Notes: generated by a model not told the origin, from the sequence alone. Numbered from the stretch's first letter, positions 8,305 to 17,331 are shown. The stretch: 64,000 nucleotides of DNA from Bradyrhizobium quebecense (GCF_013373795.3 NZ_CP088022.1:186001-250000); one strand, 5' to 3'. Program-made: numbers and translations.

Positions 8305-8318
8305 TTGACCAAGATCAA
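8305..8318 (+). promoter_or_regulatory. FixK/FNR box for the DUF6455-like gene
   Basis: TTGACCAAGATCAA matches TTGA-N6-TCAA, centred 62.5 nt before the ATG at 8374. Confidence 0.75.
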
Positions 8319-8373
8319 ATCGGAAATCAGGTTCTTTAGCTAAAGGTGGAGAGCCAAAAAGGGGGTATGAGAA

Positions 8374-8952
8374 ATGACCGATCGATCAGCTGGCAATAGC
8401 TCGCCGCAGTTCGAGGGTCTTGTCGGTCGCTTGCGTGCGTTTCTGTCTCGATGCCGCGAATTCGATCTGATGACCGATCGGGAGGTCGACGAGATCGCGC
8501 ACGAGCTCAATCTCTCGACGTCTGACCTTCGTGCGCTTGCCCGCGAGCGAGGCTCGCCGGAGTTGCTCAGCAAGCGTCTCGAGCATGCAGGTTTGTCCGA
8601 ACAGATGCTCGCCTCGTCCCATTGCGATGTGTTACGTGATCTACAGCGAGTCTGCGGTCTATGCCGTGAGAAGGCACGTTGCACCGCGGATCTCGCGCGG
8701 GAGCGGCGGGCCAGTCCGGCAAAATATTGCCCGAACGAATTGACCCTGACCGCGCTGAGCCGCGGCGCCAGCGGCACGCGGCATGGCGCCGAAATTGATG
8801 CCGATCAAACGGCTGGCAGCGAGACTGTGATTTTCATGACGTCATCGCACCCAAAGAAAGCCCCACATGACAGGTCCATCTTCCGTTTCAAAGTCGATGA
8901 CGATGGGAGAAGCCGGCTTGGCGTCGGTACTCGCAGTTTTTGCATTCGTTAG
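8374..8952 (+). CDS. DUF6455-like cysteine-containing protein upstream of fixN
   Basis: 192-residue soluble protein. The segment [31 protein letters not shown] and then [20 protein letters not shown]...YCPNE resembles DUF6455 proteins, which have a CxxC...C...C pattern and are often found beside cytochrome oxidase genes in rhizobia. The roughly 60 residues after [11 protein letters not shown] look unlike the family. The frame overlaps the first 86 nt of fixN in another frame, and the fixN FixK box lies inside it. It could be a metal- or haem-related accessory of the oxidase; this is inference from context. Confidence 0.65.
   Translation: MTDRSAGNSSPQFEGLVGRLRAFLSRCREFDLMTDREVDEIAHELNLSTSDLRALARERGSPELLSKRLEHAGLSEQMLASSHCDVLRDLQRVCGLCREKARCTADLARERRASPAKYCPNELTLTALSRGASGTRHGAEIDADQTAGSETVIFMTSSHPKKAPHDRSIFRFKVDDDGRSRLGVGTRSFCIR
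8795..8808 (+). promoter_or_regulatory. FixK/FNR box for fixNOQP, inside the preceding gene
   Basis: TTGATGCCGATCAA matches TTGA-N6-TCAA, centred 65.5 nt before the fixN ATG at 8867. It lies within the coding frame of the DUF6455-like gene. fixNOQP is a known FixK target in rhizobia. Confidence 0.85.
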
Positions 8953-10519
8953 CTTTCTCGGCGCGGCGATGGGGCACGATACGGCGTTCAGCTTTCACGC
9001 GTCGCTTGCTTGCGCCGCCAGCCTGATCTCCGTGATCATGATCGGCAATCGCTACCTTAACCGTCCGGCCGAATTGCCTCCGGCGGAGATCGGCGGGCGC
9101 CCCAATTACAATCTCGGCCCAATCAAGTTCGCTTCGGCCATGGCGATGTTCTGGGGCATCGCGGGTTTCACGGTGGGTTTGATCATCGCCATGCAGCTGG
9201 CCTGGCCGGCGCTTAACTTCGATCTGCCCTGGACGACATTCGGTCGCCTGCGGCCGCTGCATACGTCGGCCGTGATCTTCGCGTTCGGCGGCAACGTCCT
9301 GATCGCTACGTCGTTCTATGTCGTGCAAAAGACCTGCCGCACGCGCCTTGCAGGCGACCTGTCGCCCTGGTTCGTCGTGGTCGGCTACAACTTCTTCATC
9401 CTGATCGCCGGCACGGGCTACCTGCTCGGCGTCACCCAGTCGAAGGAATACGCCGAGCCGGAATGGTACGCCGACCTTTGGCTGACGATCGTCTGGGTGA
9501 CGTATCTGCTCGTGTTCCTGATGACGCTGGTGAAGCGCAAGGAGCCGCATATCTTCGTCGCCAACTGGTTCTACCTGGCGTTCATCATCACGATCGCGGT
9601 GCTCCATCTCGGCAATAACCCCGCGCTGCCGGTCTCTTTCCTCGGCTCGAAGTCCTACATCGCCTGGGGCGGTGTGCAGGATGCGATGTTCCAGTGGTGG
9701 TACGGCCACAATGCGGTCGGTTTCTTTCTGACCGCCGGCTTCCTGGCGATCATGTATTACTTCATCCCGAAGCGGGCGGAGCGTCCGATCTATTCCTACC
9801 GGCTTTCGATCATCCATTTCTGGGCGCTGATCTTCCTCTACATCTGGGCCGGCCCACATCACCTGCACTACACGGCACTGCCGGACTGGGCGCAGACGCT
9901 CGGCATGACATTCTCGATCATGCTCTGGATGCCGTCCTGGGGCGGTATGATCAACGGCCTGATGACGCTGTCGGGAGCCTGGGACAAGCTGCGCACTGAC
10001 CCGGTGCTGCGCATGATGGTGGTGTCGGTCGCCTTCTACGGCATGTCGACCTTCGAAGGCCCGATGATGTCGATCAAGGTGGTCAATTCGCTGAGCCACT
10101 ATACCGACTGGACCATCGGCCATGTGCATTCCGGTGCATTGGGCTGGGTCGGCTTCGTCTCGTTCGGCGCACTGTATTGCCTTGTCCCGTGGCTCTGGAA
10201 TCGCCAGCTCTACAGCCTGAAGCTCGTCAACTGGCACTTCTGGATCGCGACGATCGGCATCGTGCTCTACATTTCCGCGATGTGGGTGTCGGGAATCCTG
10301 CAGGGCCTGATGTGGCGTGCCTACACCTCGCTCGGCTTCCTCGAATACTCCTTCATCGAATCCGTCGAGGCCATGCACCCCTTCTACATCATTCGCGCGG
10401 CCGGCGGCGCGCTGTTCCTGGTCGGCGCCCTGATCATGGCCTTCAATCTCTGGATGACGGTCAACGCCGGCCAAGCCAGCGAAACCGAGGGCGCCGGTGC
10501 TCTCCAGCCTGCCGAATAG
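8867..10519 (+). CDS. fixN: Cytochrome c oxidase cbb3-type subunit I
   Basis: Catalytic subunit of the high-affinity cbb3 terminal oxidase: reduces oxygen at a haem b3-CuB centre in the inner membrane and pumps protons. The 550 residues contain about 12 membrane helices. Metal-ligand histidines are visible in [35 protein letters not shown] (His and the later active-site Tyr), [13 protein letters not shown] and [15 protein letters not shown]. Length is normal for the family, and the sequence closely resembles Bradyrhizobium FixN. First gene of fixNOQP; fixO begins 8 nt after its stop. The ribosome site (AAAGAAAG) is weak. Confidence 0.98.
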   Translation: MTGPSSVSKSMTMGEAGLASVLAVFAFVSFLGAAMGHDTAFSFHASLACAASLISVIMIGNRYLNRPAELPPAEIGGRPNYNLGPIKFASAMAMFWGIAGFTVGLIIAMQLAWPALNFDLPWTTFGRLRPLHTSAVIFAFGGNVLIATSFYVVQKTCRTRLAGDLSPWFVVVGYNFFILIAGTGYLLGVTQSKEYAEPEWYADLWLTIVWVTYLLVFLMTLVKRKEPHIFVANWFYLAFIITIAVLHLGNNPALPVSFLGSKSYIAWGGVQDAMFQWWYGHNAVGFFLTAGFLAIMYYFIPKRAERPIYSYRLSIIHFWALIFLYIWAGPHHLHYTALPDWAQTLGMTFSIMLWMPSWGGMINGLMTLSGAWDKLRTDPVLRMMVVSVAFYGMSTFEGPMMSIKVVNSLSHYTDWTIGHVHSGALGWVGFVSFGALYCLVPWLWNRQLYSLKLVNWHFWIATIGIVLYISAMWVSGILQGLMWRAYTSLGFLEYSFIESVEAMHPFYIIRAAGGALFLVGALIMAFNLWMTVNAGQASETEGAGALQPAE

Positions 10520-10527
10520 GTCACGCA

Positions 10528-11262
10528 ATGTCCCTTTGGAATCGACACAAGATCTTTGAGAAGAACTCGATCATCCTGATCGTCGGCATCCTCGTCGTCA
10601 TTGCGATCGGCGGACTGGTCGAGATCACGCCGCTGTTCTACCTGAAGAGCACGATCGAGGCGGTCGACGGCGTGCGGCCCTATACGCCGCTCGAGCTCGC
10701 AGGCCGCAACATCTATGTCCGCGAGGGCTGCTACCTCTGCCACTCGCAGATGATCCGCCCGCTGCGCGACGAGGTCGAGCGCTATGGCCACTACTCGCTG
10801 GCCGCCGAGAGCATGTATGACCATCCGTTCCAGTGGGGCTCCAAGCGCACCGGACCTGACCTTGCGCGCGTCGGCGGCAAGTACTCCGACGACTGGCACG
10901 TCACGCACCTGATCAATCCACGCTCGATCGTCCCGCAATCGGTGATGCCCGGATACCCGGCGCTCGCCAGGACGGAACTCGACCCATCGGACACCGCGGC
11001 CCATCTACGCACGAATCGCGCGGTCGGCGTGCCCTATACCGACGAGCAGATCGCCAACGCGGCCGCGGATCTCAAGGCGCAGGTCGATCCCGACAGCCCC
11101 GGCTCCGACGCGTTCCAGAAGCGCTATCCGAAGGCGGTGGTCCGCAACTTCGACGGCAAGGCCGGCAATCCGACCGAGCTCGACGCACTGATCGCCTATT
11201 TGCAGATGCTCGGCACGCTCGTCGACTTCAAGCTCTACAACGAAAAAGCCAATCTGCGGTGA
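10528..11262 (+). CDS. fixO: Cytochrome c oxidase cbb3-type subunit II (mono-haem cytochrome c)
   Basis: Membrane-anchored cytochrome c subunit that passes electrons to FixN. The 244-residue protein has an N-terminal anchor (about residues 13-32), a single CxxCH haem motif in [13 protein letters not shown] near residue 70, and the typical downstream segments [20 protein letters not shown] and PQSVMPGYP. Length equals the usual family length. It lies 8 nt after fixN and 10 nt before fixQ, in the same operon. Confidence 0.98.
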   Translation: MSLWNRHKIFEKNSIILIVGILVVIAIGGLVEITPLFYLKSTIEAVDGVRPYTPLELAGRNIYVREGCYLCHSQMIRPLRDEVERYGHYSLAAESMYDHPFQWGSKRTGPDLARVGGKYSDDWHVTHLINPRSIVPQSVMPGYPALARTELDPSDTAAHLRTNRAVGVPYTDEQIANAAADLKAQVDPDSPGSDAFQKRYPKAVVRNFDGKAGNPTELDALIAYLQMLGTLVDFKLYNEKANLR

Positions 11263-11272
11263 GGCCACGAGC

Positions 11273-11437
11273 ATGAAAGCGATCATTCAAGTCGAGAATT
11301 TTGCGTCGAGCCTGGTCGGTACACTTTGGACCCCCGTCTTTGTCGGGATCTTCATCGCCATCGTCGTCTACGCGCTTTGGCCCCGTAACAAATCTCTCTT
11401 CGATGCTGCAGCCCGGATGCCGCTGCGGGAGGACTGA
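11273..11437 (+). CDS. fixQ: cbb3 oxidase small subunit FixQ/CcoQ
   Basis: 54-residue single-pass membrane protein that stabilises the cbb3 complex. One hydrophobic helix (about residues 17-36, TLWTPVFVGIFIAIVVYALW) is followed by the family's PRNK and FDAAARMPL tail. ATG at 11273, TGA at 11435-11437. It sits between fixO and fixP with gaps of 10 and 6 nt. Confidence 0.95.
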   Translation: MKAIIQVENFASSLVGTLWTPVFVGIFIAIVVYALWPRNKSLFDAAARMPLRED

Positions 11438-11443
11438 CCGATC

Positions 11444-12316
11444 ATGAGCGAGCACAATGAGATCGACCGCGTTTCCGGCCGCAGCACGACCGGTCATGAG
11501 TGGGACGGCATCAAGGAACTGAACACGCCGCTGCCACGGTGGTGGGTCCTGACATTCTATGCAACGATCATCTGGGCGATCGGTTACTGGGTCGTCTATC
11601 CGGCCTGGCCACTGGTCTCGGGCTACACCACCGGTCTGTTCCAGTATTCCACCCGTGCCAGTGTCGCGACCGACCTTGCCGATCTCGAGAAGCTGCGCGG
11701 CGAGAAGATGGCGGTGCTCGGCAACGCGTCGCTGGCCGACATCGAGAAGGATCCGGCCCTGCTGGCGCTGGCTCGTGCCCGCGGCAAGACCGTGTTCGCC
11801 GACAATTGTGCGCCGTGCCACGGCAGCGGCGGCGCCGGCGCGAAGGGTTATCCGAATCTGAACGACGACGACTGGCTGTGGGGCGGCTCGCTTGACCAGA
11901 TCATGCAGACTATCCAGTTCGGCGCACGTTCCGGACACGCAAAGACCCATGAAGGGCAGATGCTGGCGTTCGGCCGCGACGGTGTCCTCAAGAAGGACGA
12001 GATCGTGACCGTCGCCAACTACGTGCGTTCGCTTTCCGGTCTTTCCACCATGCCGAAGTTCGACCCCGCTGCCGGAAAGAAGATATTCACCGAGAACTGC
12101 ACCAGCTGCCATGGTGACAGCGGCAAGGGCAACCCGGAGCTCGGCGCGCCGAACCTGACCGACCAGATCTGGCTCTACGGCTCCGACGAGGAGACGCTGG
12201 TCGAGACCATCACCAATGGCCGCGCCGGCGTCATGCCGGCCTGGGTCAGCCGGCTGGACCCGGTCACCGTCAAGGCACTGACGGTCTATGTGCACTCGTT
12301 GGGGGGCGGCAAGTAG
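11444..12316 (+). CDS. fixP: Cytochrome c oxidase cbb3-type subunit III (di-haem cytochrome c)
   Basis: Membrane-anchored cytochrome c with two haems that accepts electrons from the bc1 complex or soluble cytochrome c. The 290-residue protein has an N-terminal polar stretch with TPLPRWWV, an anchor helix (about residues 30-55), and two CxxCH motifs, CAPCHGSGGAG near residue 124 and CTSCHGDSGKG near residue 220. Methionine ligands are plausible in GQMLAFG and GVMPAWVSRL. Last gene of fixNOQP. Confidence 0.98.
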   Translation: MSEHNEIDRVSGRSTTGHEWDGIKELNTPLPRWWVLTFYATIIWAIGYWVVYPAWPLVSGYTTGLFQYSTRASVATDLADLEKLRGEKMAVLGNASLADIEKDPALLALARARGKTVFADNCAPCHGSGGAGAKGYPNLNDDDWLWGGSLDQIMQTIQFGARSGHAKTHEGQMLAFGRDGVLKKDEIVTVANYVRSLSGLSTMPKFDPAAGKKIFTENCTSCHGDSGKGNPELGAPNLTDQIWLYGSDEETLVETITNGRAGVMPAWVSRLDPVTVKALTVYVHSLGGGK

Positions 12317-12343
12317 CCGCCACCGCGAGGGCGTCCGGGTTCA

Positions 12344-12357
12344 TTGACCGAGGTCAA
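12344..12357 (+). promoter_or_regulatory. FixK/FNR box for fixGHIS
   Basis: TTGACCGAGGTCAA matches TTGA-N6-TCAA, centred 62.5 nt before the fixG ATG at 12413. It lies 28 nt after the fixP stop, so fixGHIS has its own promoter. Confidence 0.85.
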
Positions 12358-12412
12358 ACCCGGACCTGGTGCAGCGATGTAGGTTTCAACAAGAGCCTCA
12401 TTCGAGCAATCC

Positions 12413-13870
12413 ATGAACAAGCCCGTGCCCCCTGATAAACTCATAACCGACGAAGACGGGCCGCTTTATGCGCCTCGCAAGAAGGTTTTTCCCCAGAGCG
12501 TCTCCGGCCGATTCCGTTCGATCAAATGGCGGCTGATGGCCGTTTGCCTCGGGGTTTACTATCTGTTGCCCTTCGTGCGCTGGCATCGGGGCCTCGGCGC
12601 GCCCGATCAGGCGGTCCTGATCGATTTTCCCAACCGCCGCTTCTATTTCTTCTTCATCGAGCTGTGGCCGCAGGAGGTCTACTACTTCACGGGCCTTCTG
12701 GTGCTGGCGGCGTTCGCCTTGTTCCTGATGAACGCGCTGGGCGGCCGAATCTGGTGCGGTTATCTCTGCCCGCAGACGGTCTGGACCGATCTGTTCTATG
12801 CGGTCGAGCGCCTGGTCGAAGGCGACCGTCGCGCACAGATGAAGGCCGATGCCGGGCCAATGACCGTAAAGCGCGCCGGTCGCCGAGTGCTGAAGCACGC
12901 GATCTGGCTGACGATCGCGTGGTGGACCGGTGGCGCCTGGGTGCTCTACTTCGCCGATGCGCCGACCCTGGTGCGCGATCTGGCGGCCTTTCAGGCACCG
13001 ACGATCGCCTATCTCTGGATCGCGATCCTGACCGCGTCAACCTACCTGCTGGCCGGTTACATGCGCGAGCAGGTCTGCGTCTATATGTGCCCGTGGCCGC
13101 GGATCCAGGCCGCACTGACCGACGAATGGGCGCTCAACGTCACCTATAAATACGATCGCGGCGAGCCGCGTTGCTCGGTGAAGAAGGCGTTCGACATCCG
13201 AGCGCTCGGCGAGAAGGCCGGCGATTGCATCGATTGCAACCAGTGCGTTGCCGTGTGCCCGACCGGGATCGACATCCGCGATGGCGCGCAACTCGGCTGC
13301 ATCCAGTGCGGCCTGTGCATCGATGCCTGTGACGCCGTCATGACCAAGGTCAGCCGCAAGACCGGTCTGATCGGTTATGACAACGATATCAACGTTCAGC
13401 GACGCATTGCCGGCAAGGAAGAAATCTTCAAGCCCGTTCGCGCTCGCACAGTCGTCTACGCCGGCCTGATCACCGTGGTCTGCGCGGTGATGCTTTACGC
13501 GCTGATGTCGCGAACCCTGCTCGACGTCAACGTGCTGCACGACCGCAACCCGATCGCGGTGCGTCTCAGCGACGGCGCGATCCGCAATGGATACACGCTG
13601 CGCTTCCTCAACAAGCGCGGCTTCGATCGTGTGATCGCGATCGACGTCGATGGACCGGCCGACGCGAAGTTGCACGTCATCGGTGCGGATTCGGTGACGC
13701 CAGACCGTCCGATGATCGTCCTCGGCCGTGATACCACCACCGAACTTCGCGTGCTGGTGACGGCACCGCTAGATGAAAAAGCGGAAAAGTCGGTGCCGGT
13801 CACGTTTCGCGTCACCGACATCGGTCTCGGAGAGGTCGCCTCTGCGACCGACCACTTCGTCCTTCCATAA
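12413..13870 (+). CDS. fixG: Cytochrome c oxidase accessory protein FixG/CcoG (polyferredoxin)
   Basis: Membrane iron-sulfur protein needed for copper delivery to the cbb3 oxidase; it acts as a Cu(II) reductase in related bacteria. The 485 residues contain about five membrane segments, then two ferredoxin-type clusters (CIDCNQCVAVCPTGIDIRDG and CIQCGLCIDACDAV near residues 270-310), and a C-terminal periplasmic Ig-like FixG domain. The CGYLCPQTVWTDLFY and CVYMCPWPRIQAAL motifs are also present. Length is normal. First gene of fixGHIS. Confidence 0.97.
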   Translation: MNKPVPPDKLITDEDGPLYAPRKKVFPQSVSGRFRSIKWRLMAVCLGVYYLLPFVRWHRGLGAPDQAVLIDFPNRRFYFFFIELWPQEVYYFTGLLVLAAFALFLMNALGGRIWCGYLCPQTVWTDLFYAVERLVEGDRRAQMKADAGPMTVKRAGRRVLKHAIWLTIAWWTGGAWVLYFADAPTLVRDLAAFQAPTIAYLWIAILTASTYLLAGYMREQVCVYMCPWPRIQAALTDEWALNVTYKYDRGEPRCSVKKAFDIRALGEKAGDCIDCNQCVAVCPTGIDIRDGAQLGCIQCGLCIDACDAVMTKVSRKTGLIGYDNDINVQRRIAGKEEIFKPVRARTVVYAGLITVVCAVMLYALMSRTLLDVNVLHDRNPIAVRLSDGAIRNGYTLRFLNKRGFDRVIAIDVDGPADAKLHVIGADSVTPDRPMIVLGRDTTTELRVLVTAPLDEKAEKSVPVTFRVTDIGLGEVASATDHFVLP

Positions 13871-13885
13871 CGATGGAATCCTGCC

Positions 13886-14386
13886 ATGGCAGCCTCAAGT
13901 TCAGTCGCGCGACCCATCACCGGACGTTTCGTCCTGATCACGACGATCGCGTTCTTCGCCGTCGTCATCAGCGTGAACATAGTCATGATGCGCCTCGCCA
14001 TCACGACTCTTCCGGGCACTGAAGTCGACAGTGCCTACAGTGCCAGCCTCGCCTATCAGCGCGAGATCGACGCAGCCAGGCAGCAGAACGAGCGCGACTG
14101 GCAGGTCCAGGCGCATATCGATCGGCGGCCTGATGGAAGTGCCGCAATTGCACTTGAGGCACGCGATCACGCCGGCGCGCCTCTTACGGCATTGAATTTC
14201 CTCGCTCGGCTCGAACGACCAATCGATCGTCGCGCCGATCGGGCGATCGAGATCAGTGAGACCGGCCCCGGCAGCTATCGCGGCCGCGCCGAGGGCGTCG
14301 CCGCGGGGCAGTGGGACCTCGTGATCGAGGGCGACGCGGATGGCCGCCGCATGTTCCTGTCGAAGAACCGAATCCTCCTGAACTGA
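13886..14386 (+). CDS. fixH: cbb3 oxidase assembly protein FixH/CcoH
   Basis: Single-pass membrane protein required for cbb3 maturation. The 166-residue product has one N-terminal helix (about residues 15-38, containing FVLITTIAFFAVVISVNIVM) and a periplasmic domain with the family segments TEVDSAYSASLAYQREID and GQWDLVIEGDADGRRMF. It starts 15 nt after fixG and ends 11 nt before fixI. Confidence 0.94.
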   Translation: MAASSSVARPITGRFVLITTIAFFAVVISVNIVMMRLAITTLPGTEVDSAYSASLAYQREIDAARQQNERDWQVQAHIDRRPDGSAAIALEARDHAGAPLTALNFLARLERPIDRRADRAIEISETGPGSYRGRAEGVAAGQWDLVIEGDADGRRMFLSKNRILLN

Positions 14387-14397
14387 GGGCGCATCTC

Positions 14398-16584
14398 ATG
14401 CAGGCGGATATCGATTTCTCTCATTATCTGAAGAACGCGGGCACCGGGCTCATCCATCTCGATCTCGCAGTCGAGGGCATCAATTGCGCGGGCTGCATGG
14501 CCAAGATCGAGCGCAATTTGTCGGCCATACCGGACGTCACCTCGGCCCGCGTGAACCTGACCGACAGCCGCCTAGCGCTGGAGTGGAAGGCGGGTACCCT
14601 TGATCCGGCGCTGTTCGTAAGCCGGCTCGCGGAGCTCGGCTTCAAGGCCTATCCGTTCGAACGCGACGATGCCGAAACGCTGGAAGCGCAGCGGGCACAA
14701 GGCCTGTTGCGCCGGCTTGGCGTCGCCGCCTTTGCGGCGATGAACGTCATGATGCTGTCGATCCCCGTATGGTCCGGCAACGTCTCCGACATGCTGCCCG
14801 AGCAACGCGACTTCTTCCACTGGCTGTCGGCATTGATCGTGCTGCCGGCTGCAGCCTATTCGGCGCAGCCTTTCTTTTCGTCGGCGCTGTCGGCCCTGCG
14901 AGCGCGCGGCGTCAACATGGACGTTCCGATCAGTATCGGTATCGTGCTCGCGCTGGCAACCTCGGTGATCGAGACGATAAATCACGCCGAACATGCCTAT
15001 TTCGATGCCGCGATCATGCTGATCGCTTTCCTGCTCGCCGGTCGCTACCTCGATCAGAACATGCGACGGCGTACTCGAGCCTTTGCCGGTAACCTCGCGG
15101 CGCTGAAGGCGGAGACCGCGACGAAGTTCATTAGCGCAACCGAGATCAGAACGGTCCCGGCAGCTGCGATCCGCCCCGGCGACATCGTGCTGCTGCGGCC
15201 CGGCGAGCGCTGCGCGGTCGACGGCAATGTGATCGAGGGCCGCTCGGAGGTCGATCAGAGCCTGATTACGGGCGAAACCTTGCCGGCGATGGCGGCGCCT
15301 GGCAGCGCCGTGTTCGCGGGGACGCTGATCCGTTCCGGCACATTGCGCGTCCGCGCGTCGGCGGCCTCGGGTGGCACGTTGCTGGATGAGATATCCCGGC
15401 TGCTCGATCACGCGCTGCAGGCGCGCTCGCGCTATCTGCGTCTCGCCGAGCGGGCGTCGCGGCTCTATGCGCCGGTCGTGCACGCAACGGCGTTTCTGAC
15501 GCTGCTGGGCTGGCTTGCCTATGGCGCCACCTTCCATGATTCGATCGTGACGGCGATTGCGGTCCTGATCATCACCTGTCCCTGCGCGCTGGGGCTCGCC
15601 ATTCCGGCCGTGCAGACCGTTGCATCCGGTACGCTGTTTGGCTCGGGCGTGCTGCTCAACGCCGGCGATGCGATCGAACGCATCGCCGAGGTGGACCGGG
15701 TGATCTTTGACAAGACCGGCACGCTGACGCTGCCCGAGCTCGATGTCACCAATTTCGCAAGCATTCCCGACGACGTCATCGAGCTTGCCGGCCGGCTGGC
15801 CCTGTCGAGCCGTCACCCGGTCGCGGCCGCCGTGGCGCGCGCGGCCGGCGCCGCCGCGCCGCTGCCCGGTATCGAGGAAGATCCGGGGCAGGGCGTCCAC
15901 GGCTACCATCAGGGTCACCCGATCCGGCTTGGCCGGCCGTCGTTCTGCGGTGCCGACAGCCTCGCCAACGAGCTTCTGCATCGCGACCCTGAGGCCTCCG
16001 TCGTCGCATTCAGCCATGGCGATACCAGGCACGTCTTCGCCGTTCGCCAGAAGCTGCGGGCCGACGCGGCTGACGTTGTCTCGGGTCTGGAACGGCTCGG
16101 CCTGGCGGTCGAGATCGTTTCCGGGGACCGCGAACCCGCCGTTCGACTCGCGGCCGAGACGCTCGGCATCCATGAATGGCGCGCCGGGGTTTCTCCGGTC
16201 GACAAGATCGCCCGGATCGAGGAACTGGCGCGTCAGGGCTGCAAGGTGCTGATGGTCGGTGACGGCCTCAACGATGCCCCGGCGCTAGCTGCGGCGCATG
16301 CCTCGATGTCGCCGGTTAGTGCGACCCACGTGAGCCAGGCGGTCGCGGATGCGGTCTTTCTCGGCGAGCGCCTCGCGCCGGTGCGGACAGCGATCGTGGT
16401 CTCGCGCAAGGCGCTGCGCTTGATGCGGCAGAATCTCTGGCTTGCCGTGGTCTACAACGTTATTGCGGTTCCGATCGCGATCGCAGGCTTGGTGACGCCG
16501 CTCATCGCAGCCGCGGCGATGTCCGGCTCGTCGGTGCTGGTCATGCTCAACGCGATGAGGGCGCGGGGGCGGGGGACGGTCTGA
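14398..16584 (+). CDS. fixI: Copper-transporting P-type ATPase FixI/CcoI
   Basis: P1B-type ATPase that exports Cu(I) for insertion into cbb3 oxidase. The 728 residues show an N-terminal heavy-metal domain with GINCAGCMAKIE, about eight membrane helices, the actuator TGETLP, the transport motif TCPCALGLAIP, the phosphorylation site FDKTGTLTLPEL and the hinge GDGLNDAPALAA. The ATG at 14398 (MQADIDFSHYLK) lies 11 nt after the fixH stop; an in-frame start at 14311 would overlap fixH and is rejected. The stop overlaps fixS by 1 nt. Confidence 0.97.
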   Translation: MQADIDFSHYLKNAGTGLIHLDLAVEGINCAGCMAKIERNLSAIPDVTSARVNLTDSRLALEWKAGTLDPALFVSRLAELGFKAYPFERDDAETLEAQRAQGLLRRLGVAAFAAMNVMMLSIPVWSGNVSDMLPEQRDFFHWLSALIVLPAAAYSAQPFFSSALSALRARGVNMDVPISIGIVLALATSVIETINHAEHAYFDAAIMLIAFLLAGRYLDQNMRRRTRAFAGNLAALKAETATKFISATEIRTVPAAAIRPGDIVLLRPGERCAVDGNVIEGRSEVDQSLITGETLPAMAAPGSAVFAGTLIRSGTLRVRASAASGGTLLDEISRLLDHALQARSRYLRLAERASRLYAPVVHATAFLTLLGWLAYGATFHDSIVTAIAVLIITCPCALGLAIPAVQTVASGTLFGSGVLLNAGDAIERIAEVDRVIFDKTGTLTLPELDVTNFASIPDDVIELAGRLALSSRHPVAAAVARAAGAAAPLPGIEEDPGQGVHGYHQGHPIRLGRPSFCGADSLANELLHRDPEASVVAFSHGDTRHVFAVRQKLRADAADVVSGLERLGLAVEIVSGDREPAVRLAAETLGIHEWRAGVSPVDKIARIEELARQGCKVLMVGDGLNDAPALAAAHASMSPVSATHVSQAVADAVFLGERLAPVRTAIVVSRKALRLMRQNLWLAVVYNVIAVPIAIAGLVTPLIAAAAMSGSSVLVMLNAMRARGRGTV

Positions 16585-16751
16585 TGGAAGTCCTGGTCTA
16601 TCTGGTTCCGCTCGCCCTTGCGCTCGGCTTCGTCGGCCTGCTGGGCTTTCTATGGTCACTGAAGAGCGGCCAGTATGACGATCTCGATGGCGCGGCGTGG
16701 CGCGCCATTGCCGACGACGAACCCGCGAACGATCAGGGCCCGTCCAAATAG
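16584..16751 (+). CDS. fixS: cbb3 oxidase assembly protein FixS/CcoS
   Basis: 55-residue membrane peptide required for cofactor insertion into cbb3 oxidase. It begins MEVLVYLVPLALALGFVGLL, one helix followed by FLWSLKSGQYDDLDGAAWRA, the hallmark of the family. The ATG overlaps the last base of the fixI stop. It ends the fixGHIS operon and converges on a minus-strand membrane peptide gene with a 19-nt overlap. Confidence 0.95.
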   Translation: MEVLVYLVPLALALGFVGLLGFLWSLKSGQYDDLDGAAWRAIADDEPANDQGPSK

Positions 16752-16909
16752 TGAAAATAGACCAGCGAGACTGCCGAGGCGACAGTCAGCGCCGTGCTGG
16801 CGAGCGCCAGGATCAGCGTCCAGTCGGGACGCCGCTGCGACGGAGAAGCACGTGACCGCAGCAGCAGCAGCACCGCGACCAGCCGATTGATGGCGGCAAG
16901 GCGTGGCAT
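16733..16909 (-). CDS. 58-aa single-pass membrane peptide
   Basis: Begins MPRLAAINRLVAVLLLLRSR and has one strong C-terminal helix (WTLILALASTALTVASAVSL) ending YFHYLDGP. It starts 2 nt after the stop of the FPC/GGW/PTHWR gene and would be translated from the same transcript. The end overlaps fixS by 19 nt in the opposite direction. Function unknown. Confidence 0.5.
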   Translation of the reverse strand: MPRLAAINRLVAVLLLLRSRASPSQRRPDWTLILALASTALTVASAVSLVYFHYLDGP

Positions 16910-16911
16910 GG

Positions 16912-17157
16912 TCAGCAACAACTCATCGGCGGGACGTCGGGCTGCCAGTAGCGCCAGTGGGTCGGCGCCATCGCAATGGGCTGCAGGGTCGCGGCATCGA
17001 ACCATCCGCCGCCATGCTTGAGACAGGGGAAGCCTAGCCTGTGCTGTTCGACGTCGATCACGGCAATCTCGACCGCGCAGTCGACCGGGGCGGTCGCGAT
17101 GTCCCGCCACCCGAAAAGGGTGAGCCAGCGGAACAGTGAGGGGAATGTTCGACGCAT
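16912..17157 (-). CDS. Unknown small protein, FPC/GGW/PTHWRxW family, copy 2
   Basis: 81-residue product starting MRRTFPSLFRWLTLFGWRDI. The core WRDIATAP, VEIAVIDVEQHRLGFPC, GGGWFDAAT and APTHWRYW lines up with the protein at 5570-5797 with one gap. The ATG at 17157 is preferred over 17190 or 17415, because it gives the usual 62.5-nt distance from the FixK box at 17213 and has GAGG upstream. It forms a two-gene unit with the 58-aa membrane peptide. Function unknown. Confidence 0.6.
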   Translation of the reverse strand: MRRTFPSLFRWLTLFGWRDIATAPVDCAVEIAVIDVEQHRLGFPCLKHGGGWFDAATLQPIAMAPTHWRYWQPDVPPMSCC

Positions 17158-17212
17158 GCCGCGAAGCCTCTGACTAGAACAATCAATCATCGCACCCTCG
17201 ATCGCCGATGCA

Positions 17213-17226
17213 TTGATGTGGCTCAA
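17213..17226 (-). promoter_or_regulatory. FixK/FNR box, minus-strand side of a divergent pair
   Basis: TTGATGTGGCTCAA matches TTGA-N6-TCAA, centred 62.5 nt upstream of the minus-strand ATG at 17157. Confidence 0.7.
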
Positions 17227-17262
17227 CCGAGAGTAGGTTGGCAGCAAGGAGGTCGACGTTGC

Positions 17263-17276
17263 TTGATACAGCTCAA
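17263..17276 (+). promoter_or_regulatory. FixK/FNR box, plus-strand side of a divergent pair
   Basis: TTGATACAGCTCAA matches TTGA-N6-TCAA, centred 62.5 nt upstream of the plus-strand ATG at 17332. Its centre is 50 nt from the partner box at 17213. Confidence 0.7.
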
Positions 17277-17331
17277 CCCGGTCACCGGGAATGCGGCCCA
17301 TGTTGAAGAGGGTTGGAAGACGGGAGTTTTC

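Noticed and set aside
8888..10528. 546-codon minus-strand frame across fixN
   Set aside because: Composition is dominated by His, Asp, Arg and Glu, as expected for the antisense of a membrane protein gene; fixN is certain.
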